Positions 7,887 through 15,579 of a stretch of 64,000 bases of DNA are shown here, one piece after another; the first letter of the stretch is position 1; every line of letters begins with the position of its first letter. The stretch is taken from contig CAWHOY010000006.1 in the NCBI GenBank assembly GCA_963831155.1, positions 806,001 through 870,000 of the forward strand. The letters are read 5' to 3'. The DNA comes from CAVRXQ01 sp963831155 (lineage in GTDB: Bacteria > Actinomycetota > Acidimicrobiia > Acidimicrobiales > Bog-793). Under the pieces are notes generated by a model. That model searched no databases, was not told the origin of the DNA, and was given only the letters and a program-made list of their open reading frames with translations. Position numbers and translations under genes: made by a program.

Positions 7887-8980
7887 ACAGCAACGACGCC
7901 TACTCCGACTCGGGCGTCGACTACACGGTCTTGGACGAGGGGAAGCGCCGGGCGCTCAGCGCGGCGCGGGCGACGGCGCAAAACCCCGCCCGGCGCGGGG
8001 CGGTGGTCGAACCGTCGAGCTACGGCGAACCGGCGGCGATCGTCCACGTCGGTGACGAGGACCTCGCCTTCGTGCTCGAGTGCCTCGGCACGAAGTCGCT
8101 CGTCGCGAGCGAGGTCGAGGCCGAGCTCGGGATCGACCGTTTCTGTGACGTCGGATACGACACCGTGGCGGCGGCGGCGAACGATTGTGTCTCTGTCGGT
8201 GCTCTTCCGTTGGTCGTTAACGCCTACTTCGCGGCCGGGGCGGACTTCTACAAGAGCGGGCGCCACGCAGCGCTCGTCGAGGGATTCCGTCTCGCCTGTG
8301 ACGAAGCGGGCGCGGCGTGGGGTGGAGGTGAGTCGCCGACGCTCGCTGGACTCGTCGCCGACGGCGCCGTCGACCTCGCCGCGGCGGTTTTCGGAAGGGT
8401 GCCGAGGGGGCACGCGCCGCTGCTGGGCGGTGCGCTCCAGGCGGGCGACGAGATCGTGCTCGTCGCGTCGAACGGTCTCCACCAAAACGGCGCCTCGCTC
8501 GCCCGTCGCGTCGCCCGGGAGGACCCGGCGTCGTGGTCGGCGAAGCTCGCATCTGGCCGCGCGCTCGGCGAGGCGGTTTTGGACCACGGCTTGTTGTACG
8601 TCGGACTGTTCGAAGCGCTCTACGCGGCAGGCGTCATACCGCACTACGCGAGCCACATCACCGGGCATGGATGGCGCAAGCTGATGCGTGCGGATCGCGA
8701 GCTCACCTACAGGATAGAGGCGCTTCCCGAAGTGCCCGAAGTGCTCGCGTTCCTCGTCGAAAGGGCGGGGCTCGAAGCGTCCGAGGCCTACGCGACATTC
8801 AACATGGGTGCCGGCCTGGCGCTCTATGTCGCAAAAGGCGCGGCTGGAGAAGTGATCGACGTCGCGCGCTCGGTCGGGATCGCCGCGCAGGCGGCGGGTC
8901 GCGTGCAGGTCGGCCCGCGCCGGGTCGTCATCGTCCCGCTCGGCGTCGAGTACGCAAAAGAGAGCCTCGAGATCCGCTGA
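7883..8980 (+). CDS. PurM-like (AIR synthase-related) protein
   Basis: Member of the AIR synthase (PurM) superfamily, 365 residues. The order of PurM blocks is kept but each is altered: YSDSGVDYTVLDEGKR (usual YxxAGVD), LGTKSLVASEV (GTK), ANDCVSVGALPLVVNAYFAAG (usual NDxLxxGAEPLFFLDY), WGGGESPTLAGL (usual GGETAEMPG), GLHQNGASLAR (usual GLHSNGYSL), HITGHGWRKLMRA and FNMGAGLALYV. It may still make aminoimidazole ribotide from FGAM and ATP, or may have another ATP-dependent substrate. Its start overlaps nusB by 4 nt (ATGA). No other pur gene is in the window. Confidence 0.75.
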   Translation: MNSNDAYSDSGVDYTVLDEGKRRALSAARATAQNPARRGAVVEPSSYGEPAAIVHVGDEDLAFVLECLGTKSLVASEVEAELGIDRFCDVGYDTVAAAANDCVSVGALPLVVNAYFAAGADFYKSGRHAALVEGFRLACDEAGAAWGGGESPTLAGLVADGAVDLAAAVFGRVPRGHAPLLGGALQAGDEIVLVASNGLHQNGASLARRVAREDPASWSAKLASGRALGEAVLDHGLLYVGLFEALYAAGVIPHYASHITGHGWRKLMRADRELTYRIEALPEVPEVLAFLVERAGLEASEAYATFNMGAGLALYVAKGAAGEVIDVARSVGIAAQAAGRVQVGPRRVVIVPLGVEYAKESLEIR

Positions 8981-9015
8981 CGAATCGGGTCAGATCTAGC
9001 CGAAGGGAGAGCCAA

Positions 9016-9387
9016 ATGGCAGAGACGAACTACGTCATCAACATGGAGCCGCTCTTTTCCTCGCTTGAGCGGTTCGACGTCGACGAGATTGCCGCCGGTG
9101 TCGACGAACCCTGGTGGAACCAGACGTTGATCGGGATCGGCGACGACCTCGTCCGTCTCGGCGTCTTCGAAGGCGAGTATCACTGGCACAAGCACGACGA
9201 CCAGGACGAGTTCTTCTTCGTACTCGACGGCGCGATGCGCATCGAGCTCGAAGGTCATGACCCAGCCGAGCTCGGAAAGCACCAGGGCTTCTCTGTCCCC
9301 AAGGGCCTCAAGCACCGACCGGTCGTGCCGACGCGCTCTGTCGTTCTGATGATCGAGAAGGCGAGCATCGTTCCGACCGGAGACTGA
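9016..9387 (+). CDS. Small single-domain cupin protein
   Basis: 123-residue cupin. The conserved double-stranded beta-helix motifs are GEYHWHKHDDQDEFFFVLDG (motif 1, His, His and Glu metal ligands) and FSVPKGLKHRPVVP (motif 2, His). The fold binds a divalent metal and covers enzymes, isomerases and sensors, so no function can be assigned. A good AAGGGAGA ribosome site precedes ATG 9016. It follows the PurM-like gene by 35 nt and is convergent with clpP, whose stop codon directly abuts its own. Confidence 0.8.
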   Translation: MAETNYVINMEPLFSSLERFDVDEIAAGVDEPWWNQTLIGIGDDLVRLGVFEGEYHWHKHDDQDEFFFVLDGAMRIELEGHDPAELGKHQGFSVPKGLKHRPVVPTRSVVLMIEKASIVPTGD

Positions 9388-10062
9388 TCAGCTCGCGCGG
9401 CGGACCTCTCCGGATTCGTCCTCCCGCGGCGCGGCGATGCCGTGGCGGGGCACGATGATCTCGTCGATCAGCCCATAACAGCGTGCTTCTTCGGGCGTCA
9501 AGAAGTAGTCACGATCGATGTCGCGCTTCACTTTTTCGACGGGCTTGCCGGAATGGAAAGCGATGATCTCTGCCATCCGCTCGGTGAGCGAGAGCACCTC
9601 GCGCAGCTGGATCTCCATGTCGGTCGGCGCGCCCCGCGTTCCAGCATGTCCTTGGTGGATCATCACCTTCGACGAGGGCAGCGCGAAGCGCTTCCCCTTT
9701 GCGCCGCCGCACAACACCATTGCTGCGGCGGACATCGCCATGCCGACACAGGTCGTCGAGACGTCGCAGCGAACGTGCTGCATCACGTCGTAGATCGCCA
9801 TGCCGGCGTATGCTGCCCCGCCCGGCGAGTTGATGTAGAGAGTGATGTCCTTTTCGGGGTCTTCTGCTTCGAGGTAGAGCATCTCGGCGATGATGAGGTT
9901 GGCGACGTCGTCATCGATCTCGCTTCCGAGAAAGACGATGCGTTCTTTCAACAGCAACGAGAAGATGTCGAAGACGCGTTCACCGCGACCCGAAGACTCG
10001 ATGACCGTCGGGATGACGGAACGGAGTTGGAAAGAGTTGGCGGAATCCCGTGTGGTTGGCAT
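9388..10062 (-). CDS. clpP: ATP-dependent Clp protease proteolytic subunit, catalytically intact
   Basis: ClpP, 224 residues, the barrel-forming serine protease that degrades substrates unfolded by ClpX or ClpC. The triad is present: Ser111 in CVGMAMSAAAMVL (usual GQAASMGA), His136 in KVMIHQGHAG and Asp185 in DIDRDYFLTPEEA. ITLYINSPGG and YGLIDEI are standard. The usual glycine-rich HQP motif reads HQGHAG, so this is a divergent paralogue. Its start is only 7 nt from a TATCAT -10-like box read on the minus strand, suggesting a leaderless mRNA. It is divergent from the XRE gene and its catalytically dead relative. Confidence 0.92.
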   Translation of the reverse strand: MPTTRDSANSFQLRSVIPTVIESSGRGERVFDIFSLLLKERIVFLGSEIDDDVANLIIAEMLYLEAEDPEKDITLYINSPGGAAYAGMAIYDVMQHVRCDVSTTCVGMAMSAAAMVLCGGAKGKRFALPSSKVMIHQGHAGTRGAPTDMEIQLREVLSLTERMAEIIAFHSGKPVEKVKRDIDRDYFLTPEEARCYGLIDEIIVPRHGIAAPREDESGEVRRAS

Positions 10063-10068
10063 CTCGGT

Positions 10069-10075
10069 TATGATA
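10069..10075. promoter_or_regulatory. Overlapping divergent -10 boxes for clpP and the XRE gene
   Basis: On the plus strand TATGAT (10069-10074) is a near-ideal -10 hexamer for the XRE gene, giving a 5' UTR of about 30 nt. On the minus strand TATCAT (10075 to 10070) lies 7 nt before the clpP ATG at 10062, the spacing typical of actinobacterial leaderless transcripts. Clear -35 boxes are not obvious. Read from sequence only. Confidence 0.5.
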
Positions 10076-10091
10076 TCTCAAATATGAGATA
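10074..10091. promoter_or_regulatory. Perfect dyad operator, probable XRE binding site
   Basis: TATCTCAAATATGAGATA is a perfect inverted repeat with 7-bp arms and a 4-bp centre, in an AT-rich island in otherwise GC-rich DNA. It touches both divergent -10 boxes and sits just upstream of a small XRE repressor-like gene. This is the arrangement of an autoregulated repressor that also controls clpP. The link to the XRE protein is inference. Confidence 0.6.
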
Positions 10092-10111
10092 CTCGACCCG
10101 GCAGGTGCTTC

Positions 10112-10384
10112 GTGGCTGACGCAGAGCGCAAACGCCGGCTGCCCGGCTTCAAGGAGATGGCCGTACGCCAACGTGAGCTCGGCACCGAGTTCGCGCTGCG
10201 ACGCCAGGCGCTCGGCCTCTCCCAGACCGAAGTCGCGGCGCGGATGGGAACATCGCAGTCAGCCGTGGCGCGTCTCGAAGCCGGTGCGCTCGACGTGCGG
10301 CTTTCGACGCTCGCTCGCTATGCGCAGGCGCTCGGCGACGACGTCGACGTGCACCTCCTCGGCGGGGAAGCAAAGCGCCGATGA
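10112..10384 (+). CDS. Small XRE-family helix-turn-helix regulator
   Basis: 90-residue DNA-binding protein made almost only of a Cro/CI-type helix-turn-helix: LRRQALGLSQTEVAARMGTSQSAVARLEAG, with recognition helix SQSAVARLEAG, followed by STLARYAQALGDDVDVHLL. No toxin-like partner is seen. It starts with GTG 10112, is co-transcribed with the ClpP-like gene (ATGA overlap at 10381) and is divergent from clpP with an operator-like dyad between them. It likely represses its own operon and clpP, though some XRE proteins activate. Confidence 0.85.
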   Translation: MADAERKRRLPGFKEMAVRQRELGTEFALRRQALGLSQTEVAARMGTSQSAVARLEAGALDVRLSTLARYAQALGDDVDVHLLGGEAKRR

Positions 10385-10989
10385 ACACGCCGGAATTTCC
10401 GGACGCGATCCGCGGGCGGCTCTTTGAAGAACGCGTCATCTCGCTTTTCGGTCCGCTCACCGACGAGGCGGTGTCGGACGTCGCCGCCCAGCTCTGGACG
10501 CTCGATGCGGCCGGAGATGACCCGGTGACGCTGATGCTGTCGTGCCGGCAGGGATCCGTGCGCTCGACGTTCGCCCTGGTCGATGCGTTCGACGTCGTCG
10601 ATGTCGAGGTGCACGCCACCTGCCTCGGAGCACTCGAGGGTCCACCCATCGGAATCCTCGCCGCCTGCTCTCGCCGGCGCGCTGCGCCGAACACGCGCTT
10701 TTTCCTGCGGGACGAGCCGACATCGATCGGCGGGTCGTATCGGACCTTGCAGCAATCCGCGGAGGTGCTCTTCGAGGAGCGGCGCCAGCTACTCGAGCGG
10801 CTCGCCGCCTCGACGAACGGCCGGCGATCGCTCGGCGACCTCGTCGCCGACTTCGACAAAGGTCGCACCCTCACCGCCGAGGAGGCGATCGCCTACGGGC
10901 TGATCGACGAGGTGACGCCCGATGTCGACCGGATCGTCGCCTTGCGACGGCAGAACCCGGGGATCGGTTTCAAAAAGCCGAGGCCCTAG
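10381..10989 (+). CDS. ClpP-like protein lacking all three catalytic residues
   Basis: 202-residue ClpP-fold protein. Aligned by eye with the neighbouring ClpP, every catalytic residue is replaced: Ser111 by Gly87 (CLGALEGPPIGIL), His136 by Arg110 (NTRFFLRDEP) and Asp185 by Gly161 (DFDKGRTLTAEEA). The fold markers stay: FEERVISLFGPL at the N-terminus and TAEEAIAYGLIDEV at the end. The oxyanion-loop INSPGG becomes MLSCRQGSV. Dead ClpP relatives such as ClpR of cyanobacteria and plastids sit in mixed rings with active subunits, so this may be a structural partner of the divergent clpP. It overlaps the XRE gene by 4 nt. Confidence 0.8.
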   Translation: MNTPEFPDAIRGRLFEERVISLFGPLTDEAVSDVAAQLWTLDAAGDDPVTLMLSCRQGSVRSTFALVDAFDVVDVEVHATCLGALEGPPIGILAACSRRRAAPNTRFFLRDEPTSIGGSYRTLQQSAEVLFEERRQLLERLAASTNGRRSLGDLVADFDKGRTLTAEEAIAYGLIDEVTPDVDRIVALRRQNPGIGFKKPRP

Positions 10990-11016
10990 AGCCGGGCCCG
11001 GTTCTGCGCGTGCTGG

Positions 11017-12501
11017 TTAGTTCGCGCTCGCCGGGCTCGGCACGACACGCGGTTCCGTTGCCACCTCGGGAACCTCCCGCCGCGAATTGCGGATCGTCAC
11101 CAACGCGAGCAGTCCACCGGCCGCGCAAGCGCCGGCGGCGATGAGCACGGCGTTGCGAAATCCGGAGTTGAACAGCAGCGGCTTCAAATAGGAACGCCCG
11201 CCGATCCCTGCTGCTGCGGGAAGCACGGCGACGGCGATCAGGCTCGCGGCGCGCGCGACGGCGTTGTTCACCGCCGAGGCGACGCCCATGTTCTGGTCGG
11301 GTGCCGAGCCGAGCACGGTCGCGGTCAGCGGAGCGACGGTCAGGCTGAGACCGAAACCGAAGACCAAGATCGCTGGGAGCACGACTCCCTGATACGTCGC
11401 GCCGGGGCTGATGCGCGCAAAGAGCGCCAGCCCACCCCCGGCGATGATCGGTCCGAAGCCCATGAAAAAGCGCGGTCCGAAGCGCGACGAGAGGGCGCCG
11501 AATCGCGCGGAAAAGAAAAAGAGCACCATCGACGCCGGTAACAGCCCGCCGCCTGCTTCGAGCGGTGTGAAGTGCAGAACCTGTTCGAGTTCGACCGGTG
11601 CGAGGAAGAACGCGCCACCGAACGCGGCGTAGATGAAAAATGTCGCAAGGTTGGCGGCGCTGAACTGTCGCGACGAGAAGATGCGAAGAGGAACGAGCGG
11701 ATTCGCCGAGCGCCGCTCGATGAAGATGAAGGAAACCAAGACCGCAGCGCCGCCGATGATCGCGACGAGCTCGCTCGGTGACGTCCAGCCGACCGACGGT
11801 CCCTCGATCAACCCATAGGTGAGGCCGACGAGGCCGAAAGTCGCCGCCGCCGCTCCGGTGAGGTCGACGCGCCCTGTCTCGAGCGGGTTGCGGGTCTCAG
11901 GGACGTGGCGCTGTGAGAGCGCGACGACGGCGATGGCGATCGGGGCGTTGATGTAGAAGATCAGTCTCCACGAGACGGCGTCGATCAGGTAACCGCCGAG
12001 GAACGGCCCGATCGCCGCCGCGATGACGCCGAGCCCGGACCAGGCGCCGATGGCGCGCGAGCGGTCCTCTTTCGCGAAGACGGCTTCGATGATCGCCAGA
12101 CTGCCCGGCGTCAACAGCGCACCGCCGACACCTTGCGCGGCGCGCGCCCCGATCAACACGCCGGTATCGGGAGCAACCCCACAGACCATCGAGGCGACTG
12201 CGAACGCGATGACGCCGATGACAAAGATCCGGCGGCGCCCGTAGCGGTCGCCGAGTGCGCCCCCGAGGAGGATCAATCCGGAAAGGGTGAGCATGTAGGC
12301 GTTGACGAGCCACTGGAGATCCGCGACCGAGGCGTGGAAATCCTTGCCGATCGCGGGCAGTGCGATGTTCACGACGGTGCTGTCGATGAAGGCCATCCCG
12401 GATCCGAGGACGGTCGCGGCGAGGACGAAGCGCCCCTTCGCCGTCGAATAGCGGATTGGTTCGAACCCGGCCGTGGCGGCTCCGGTCTGCTGAATCGCCA
12501 T
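11017..12501 (-). CDS. DHA2-type MFS drug/proton antiporter, 14 TM
   Basis: 494-residue membrane exporter of the EmrB/QacA class. TM1 carries the DHA2 motif FIDSTVVNIALPAIG; motif A in the loop between TM2 and TM3 is LGGALGDRYGRRRIFV; motif C is in TM5 (GVIAAAIGPFLGGYLI). About 14 hydrophobic segments are visible. Substrate unknown; the class exports lipophilic drugs and dyes. ATG 12501 follows AGAAGGGG. It is convergent with the ClpP-like gene (27 nt apart) and divergent from the pyr operon. Confidence 0.88.
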   Translation of the reverse strand: MAIQQTGAATAGFEPIRYSTAKGRFVLAATVLGSGMAFIDSTVVNIALPAIGKDFHASVADLQWLVNAYMLTLSGLILLGGALGDRYGRRRIFVIGVIAFAVASMVCGVAPDTGVLIGARAAQGVGGALLTPGSLAIIEAVFAKEDRSRAIGAWSGLGVIAAAIGPFLGGYLIDAVSWRLIFYINAPIAIAVVALSQRHVPETRNPLETGRVDLTGAAAATFGLVGLTYGLIEGPSVGWTSPSELVAIIGGAAVLVSFIFIERRSANPLVPLRIFSSRQFSAANLATFFIYAAFGGAFFLAPVELEQVLHFTPLEAGGGLLPASMVLFFFSARFGALSSRFGPRFFMGFGPIIAGGGLALFARISPGATYQGVVLPAILVFGFGLSLTVAPLTATVLGSAPDQNMGVASAVNNAVARAASLIAVAVLPAAAGIGGRSYLKPLLFNSGFRNAVLIAAGACAAGGLLALVTIRNSRREVPEVATEPRVVPSPASAN

Positions 12502-12614
12502 CGCGCGGCCCCTTCTGAATGCTCTGAATGCGGAGAATATGGGCGTCGTCTTGATTGCGCGTCGGGTGGTTCACACAAAGACCTCGAGACGTGGCATTGT
12601 GGGAGCTACGTGAA

Positions 12615-12634
12615 GCGGGTCCCGTGAGGCCCGC
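12615..12634 (+). promoter_or_regulatory. PyrR-binding RNA hairpin in the pyr leader
   Basis: GCGGG (12615-12619) pairs with CCCGC (12630-12634) and presents the 10-nt loop TCCCGTGAGG. That loop matches the conserved PyrR-binding loop of Bacillus and mycobacterial pyr leaders (UCCxGxGAGG). The pyrR ribosome site GGAGAGGGA (12641-12649) begins 7 nt after the stem, and no terminator stem follows. PyrR bound with UMP would therefore block translation start instead of causing transcription attenuation, as reported for mycobacteria. Confidence 0.85.
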
Positions 12635-12654
12635 ACGGACGGAGAGGGAGCACG

Positions 12655-13224
12655 GTGGCGGAGCGTGAGCGGCGGCTGGCGCGCCCGACGGGGCGCGTCT
12701 TTGTTCCCCGCGCTTTCGTGATGGACCCCGAGGACGTCCGCCGCGCCCTGACGCGCATTGCCCACGAGATCCTCGAGCGCAACCACGGCACCGACGACCT
12801 CGTCGTCGTCGGTCTGCAGACGGGCGGCGTCCCCCTTGCCAAGCGCATCGTCGCCGAGATCGCCCGTATCGATGGTTCCAAGGTCCCCCTTGGCACGATC
12901 GACGTCGCCTTTTACCGCGACGACTTCGGGCTCCGGCCCGTGCTACTCGAGGAGGCGACGGAGATCCCGGTCGACCTCACCGGGCGCGTCGTCGTCCTGG
13001 TCGACGACGTCTTGTTCACCGGCCGCACGGTGAGGGCCGCGCTCGACGCCCTCGCCGACCACGGTCGTTCGCGGACGATCCAGCTCGCGGTGATGGTCGA
13101 CCGCGGACACCGTGAGCTGCCGATCCGGCCGGATTACGTCGGCAAGAACCTGCCGACAAGCCGCAAGGAGATGGTCGACGTGAGCGAAGAGGGCGTCGCG
13201 CTCGGCGACTTGGTTGAAGGGTGA
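12655..13224 (+). CDS. pyrR: PyrR, pyr operon regulator / uracil phosphoribosyltransferase
   Basis: RNA-binding regulator of pyrimidine synthesis with residual uracil phosphoribosyltransferase activity, 189 residues. The PRPP-binding loop is VVVLVDDVLFTGRTVRAALD; VGLQTGGVPLAKRI and the C-terminal VDRGHRELPIRPDYVGKNLP are family signatures. It is first gene of the pyrimidine operon, overlaps pyrB by 4 nt and is preceded by its own binding hairpin, so it should sense UMP and control the operon. GTG 12655 is set by the ribosome site at 12641-12649. Confidence 0.96.
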   Translation: MAERERRLARPTGRVFVPRAFVMDPEDVRRALTRIAHEILERNHGTDDLVVVGLQTGGVPLAKRIVAEIARIDGSKVPLGTIDVAFYRDDFGLRPVLLEEATEIPVDLTGRVVVLVDDVLFTGRTVRAALDALADHGRSRTIQLAVMVDRGHRELPIRPDYVGKNLPTSRKEMVDVSEEGVALGDLVEG

Positions 13225-14249
13225 TTGCCGTGAACCGTCGCCATTTGCTCGGCATCGAGGACCTCGATCGCGCGGAATTCGTCGAGCTCTTGCAGCTTTC
13301 GACCCGATTTTCCGAGGTCGCCGCCCGCCCGATACCCCGCGTCCCCGCGCTTCGGGGCAAGACGGTGGCGACGATGTTCTTCGAGAACTCGACCCGCACC
13401 CGGCTCTCTTTCGAAGCGGCGGCGAAGCGCCTCTCCGCCGAGACGATGTCGTTTTCTGTCAGCACGTCCTCGGTCGCGAAGGGGGAGTCACTGCGCGACA
13501 CCGTCGAGACGATCGAAGCGATGGGCGTCGACGCGATGGTGGTGCGCCACCACTCGGCCGGCGCGCCGCACCGCATCACGTCTTGGGTCGACGCGTCTGT
13601 GATCAATGCCGGCGACGGCCAGCACGAACATCCGACTCAGGCGCTCGCCGACTGTTACACGCTGCTCGACGCGCTCGGCGACGGTCGTCTCGCGCGAGGA
13701 GATCTTAACGATCTGTCGATCGCGATCGTCGGTGATATCCGCCACAGCCGCGTCGCGCGATCGGACGCGATCGCATTTCGGCTCCTCGGCGCACGCGTCA
13801 CGTTCGTCGCGCCGACGACGCTGCTGCCGCCGTCGCTCGAGGGTTTCGATGTCGATGTCGAGCACGAGCTCGATCCGATCATCGGTGACCTGGACGTCAT
13901 CTACGCGCTGCGGCTGCAGACCGAGCGGATGGCTGAGTCGTACATCCCCTCGATGCGCGAGTACGCGACGCGCTATGGGCTCAATGCCGATCGGGCACGT
14001 CGCATGCGCAAAGGGTCGTTCATCATGCACCCCGGACCGATGAATCGCGGCGTCGAGATCGAAGCCGAGGTGGCATCGGCCGAGAATGCGCTCGTCACGC
14101 GCCAGGTGACGAGCGGAGTGGCCGTCCGCATGGCGGTGCTGTTCGCACTGTTGGCAACCCCAGGCGCAGTCGACGCCGCGGCACCGAACTTCGGCGAGCA
14201 GGGCGCCGAGATCGAGGAGATCGAGCACTCCGGACGGCGGAGTGCCTGA
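13221..14249 (+). CDS. pyrB: Aspartate carbamoyltransferase catalytic chain
   Basis: Joins carbamoyl phosphate and aspartate to carbamoyl aspartate, the first committed step of UMP synthesis. 342 residues. Substrate-binding motifs are FFENSTRTRLSFE (carbamoyl phosphate loop), HHSAGAPHRITSW, HPTQALADCYTL and the C-terminal MHPGPMNRGVEI. No pyrI regulatory chain is present, as is normal in Actinobacteria. The C-terminal about 25 residues after the last helix are an acidic extension that runs into pyrC. GTGA overlap with pyrR; 8-nt overlap with pyrC. Confidence 0.97.
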   Translation: MIAVNRRHLLGIEDLDRAEFVELLQLSTRFSEVAARPIPRVPALRGKTVATMFFENSTRTRLSFEAAAKRLSAETMSFSVSTSSVAKGESLRDTVETIEAMGVDAMVVRHHSAGAPHRITSWVDASVINAGDGQHEHPTQALADCYTLLDALGDGRLARGDLNDLSIAIVGDIRHSRVARSDAIAFRLLGARVTFVAPTTLLPPSLEGFDVDVEHELDPIIGDLDVIYALRLQTERMAESYIPSMREYATRYGLNADRARRMRKGSFIMHPGPMNRGVEIEAEVASAENALVTRQVTSGVAVRMAVLFALLATPGAVDAAAPNFGEQGAEIEEIEHSGRRSA

Positions 14250-15579
14250 ATCCCAGGACGCGAACTCGAGACGGCGTGTCGTCATCCGGGGAGGGACGCT
14301 CGTCGACGAGACCGGCGAGCGCCGCGGCGACGTCGCCGTCGAAGGCGGCCGCATCGTCGAGGTGGCGCCGTCGATCGAGCCGCCGAAGGGCGCGACGGTG
14401 CTGGACGCCGAGGGTTGCCTCGTCTCGCCGGGACTCGTCGACCTTCACGCGCACCTTCGCGAGCCGGGTGGCGAGACCGCAGAGACGATCGAATCCGGCA
14501 CGCGAGCCGCGGCCCTCGGCGGATACACGGCGGTCGTCGCGATGGCGAACACCGATCCGCCGATCGACTCGGCCGCCGTCGCCCGCGACGTCCTGTCGCT
14601 CGCCGCGGATGCGACCTGCGAGGTCGCCGTCGCCGGTGCGATCACCGTCGGCCGCAAGGGCGAGCAGCTCGCTCCGCTCGCCGAAATGGCGGCGCTCGGA
14701 GTGCGGATGTTCTCCGACGACGGGCGCGGAGTGCAGGACGCGGGCGTCATGCGGCGCGCCCTCGAGTACGCCTCCGACCTCGGTGTGGTCGTCGCGCAGC
14801 ACTGCGAGGACGAGTCGCTCTCCAAAGGTGGCCACATGCACGAGGGAGCGATCTCTTCGCGCCTCGGTATCCCCGCCCAGTCGGCCAGCGCAGAAGAACA
14901 AATGGTGTTGCGCGACATCGAACTCGCGCAGCTGACCGGCGCGAGAATCCACTTCTGCCACCTGTCGACGCGGCGATCCGTCGATCTCGTCGCGGCGGCG
15001 AAACAGATTCGGGTCGCGGTGACGTGTGAGGTCACTCCGCACCACCTGTCGCTCACCGACGCCGCTGTCGAGTCGTTCGACCCGAAGTTCAAGGTCAATC
15101 CACCGCTGCGCACCGGCGACGACGTCGAGGAACTGCGCGCCGCCTGCGCGGATGGGCGCGTCGACGCGATCGCGACCGACCACGCGCCGCATTCCGACGC
15201 GTCGAAGGAAGCGACCTTCGACGAGGCACCGTTCGGAGTGATCGGACTCGAAACGGCGTATTCGGTTGCTTACTCGGTGCTCGTCGCGGATCGCGCCAAG
15301 GACCCGACACCGATCGAGCGCTTGGTCGGGTTGGTCTCTTCGCGCCCGGCGCGCATCGCCGGATTGCACGCCTCTTCGGGACAGGGCGGGCCGATTGCGC
15401 ACGGTGCGGTTGCACACTTGTGCGTCTTCGATCCGACCGAGCGCTGGGTGGTCGACCCGCAGGGATTCGCGAGCCGCTCGCACAATTCGCCATTCGCCGG
15501 CAACACGCTCACCGGACGCGTCCGCCACACCATTTATCGCGGCGAACCGGTCGTTGTCGACGGACAGGCGACCCGATGA
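14242..15579 (+). CDS. pyrC: Dihydroorotase
   Basis: Zinc amidohydrolase closing carbamoyl aspartate to dihydroorotate, 445 residues, class I type. Metal ligands: LVDLHAHLREPG (HxHxR), His in VVAQHCEDESLSKGG, His in IHFCHLST and Asp in IATDHAPHSD. EVTPHHLSLTD is also typical. The GTG at 14242 overlaps pyrB by 8 nt. In many bacteria this type associates with PyrB, and the overlapping order here fits such a partnership. Confidence 0.96.
   Translation: MPESQDANSRRRVVIRGGTLVDETGERRGDVAVEGGRIVEVAPSIEPPKGATVLDAEGCLVSPGLVDLHAHLREPGGETAETIESGTRAAALGGYTAVVAMANTDPPIDSAAVARDVLSLAADATCEVAVAGAITVGRKGEQLAPLAEMAALGVRMFSDDGRGVQDAGVMRRALEYASDLGVVVAQHCEDESLSKGGHMHEGAISSRLGIPAQSASAEEQMVLRDIELAQLTGARIHFCHLSTRRSVDLVAAAKQIRVAVTCEVTPHHLSLTDAAVESFDPKFKVNPPLRTGDDVEELRAACADGRVDAIATDHAPHSDASKEATFDEAPFGVIGLETAYSVAYSVLVADRAKDPTPIERLVGLVSSRPARIAGLHASSGQGGPIAHGAVAHLCVFDPTERWVVDPQGFASRSHNSPFAGNTLTGRVRHTIYRGEPVVVDGQATR

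Noticed and set aside
10984..11016. CCGGGCCCGG near 10990 as a terminator between the ClpP-like and MFS genes
   Set aside because: The palindrome has no loop and cannot form a good RNA hairpin.
12458..12468. GGTTCGAACCC, resembling a tRNA T-arm
   Set aside because: It lies within the coding sequence of the MFS exporter N-terminus and no acceptor or anticodon stem can be drawn around it. No tRNA was found in the window.
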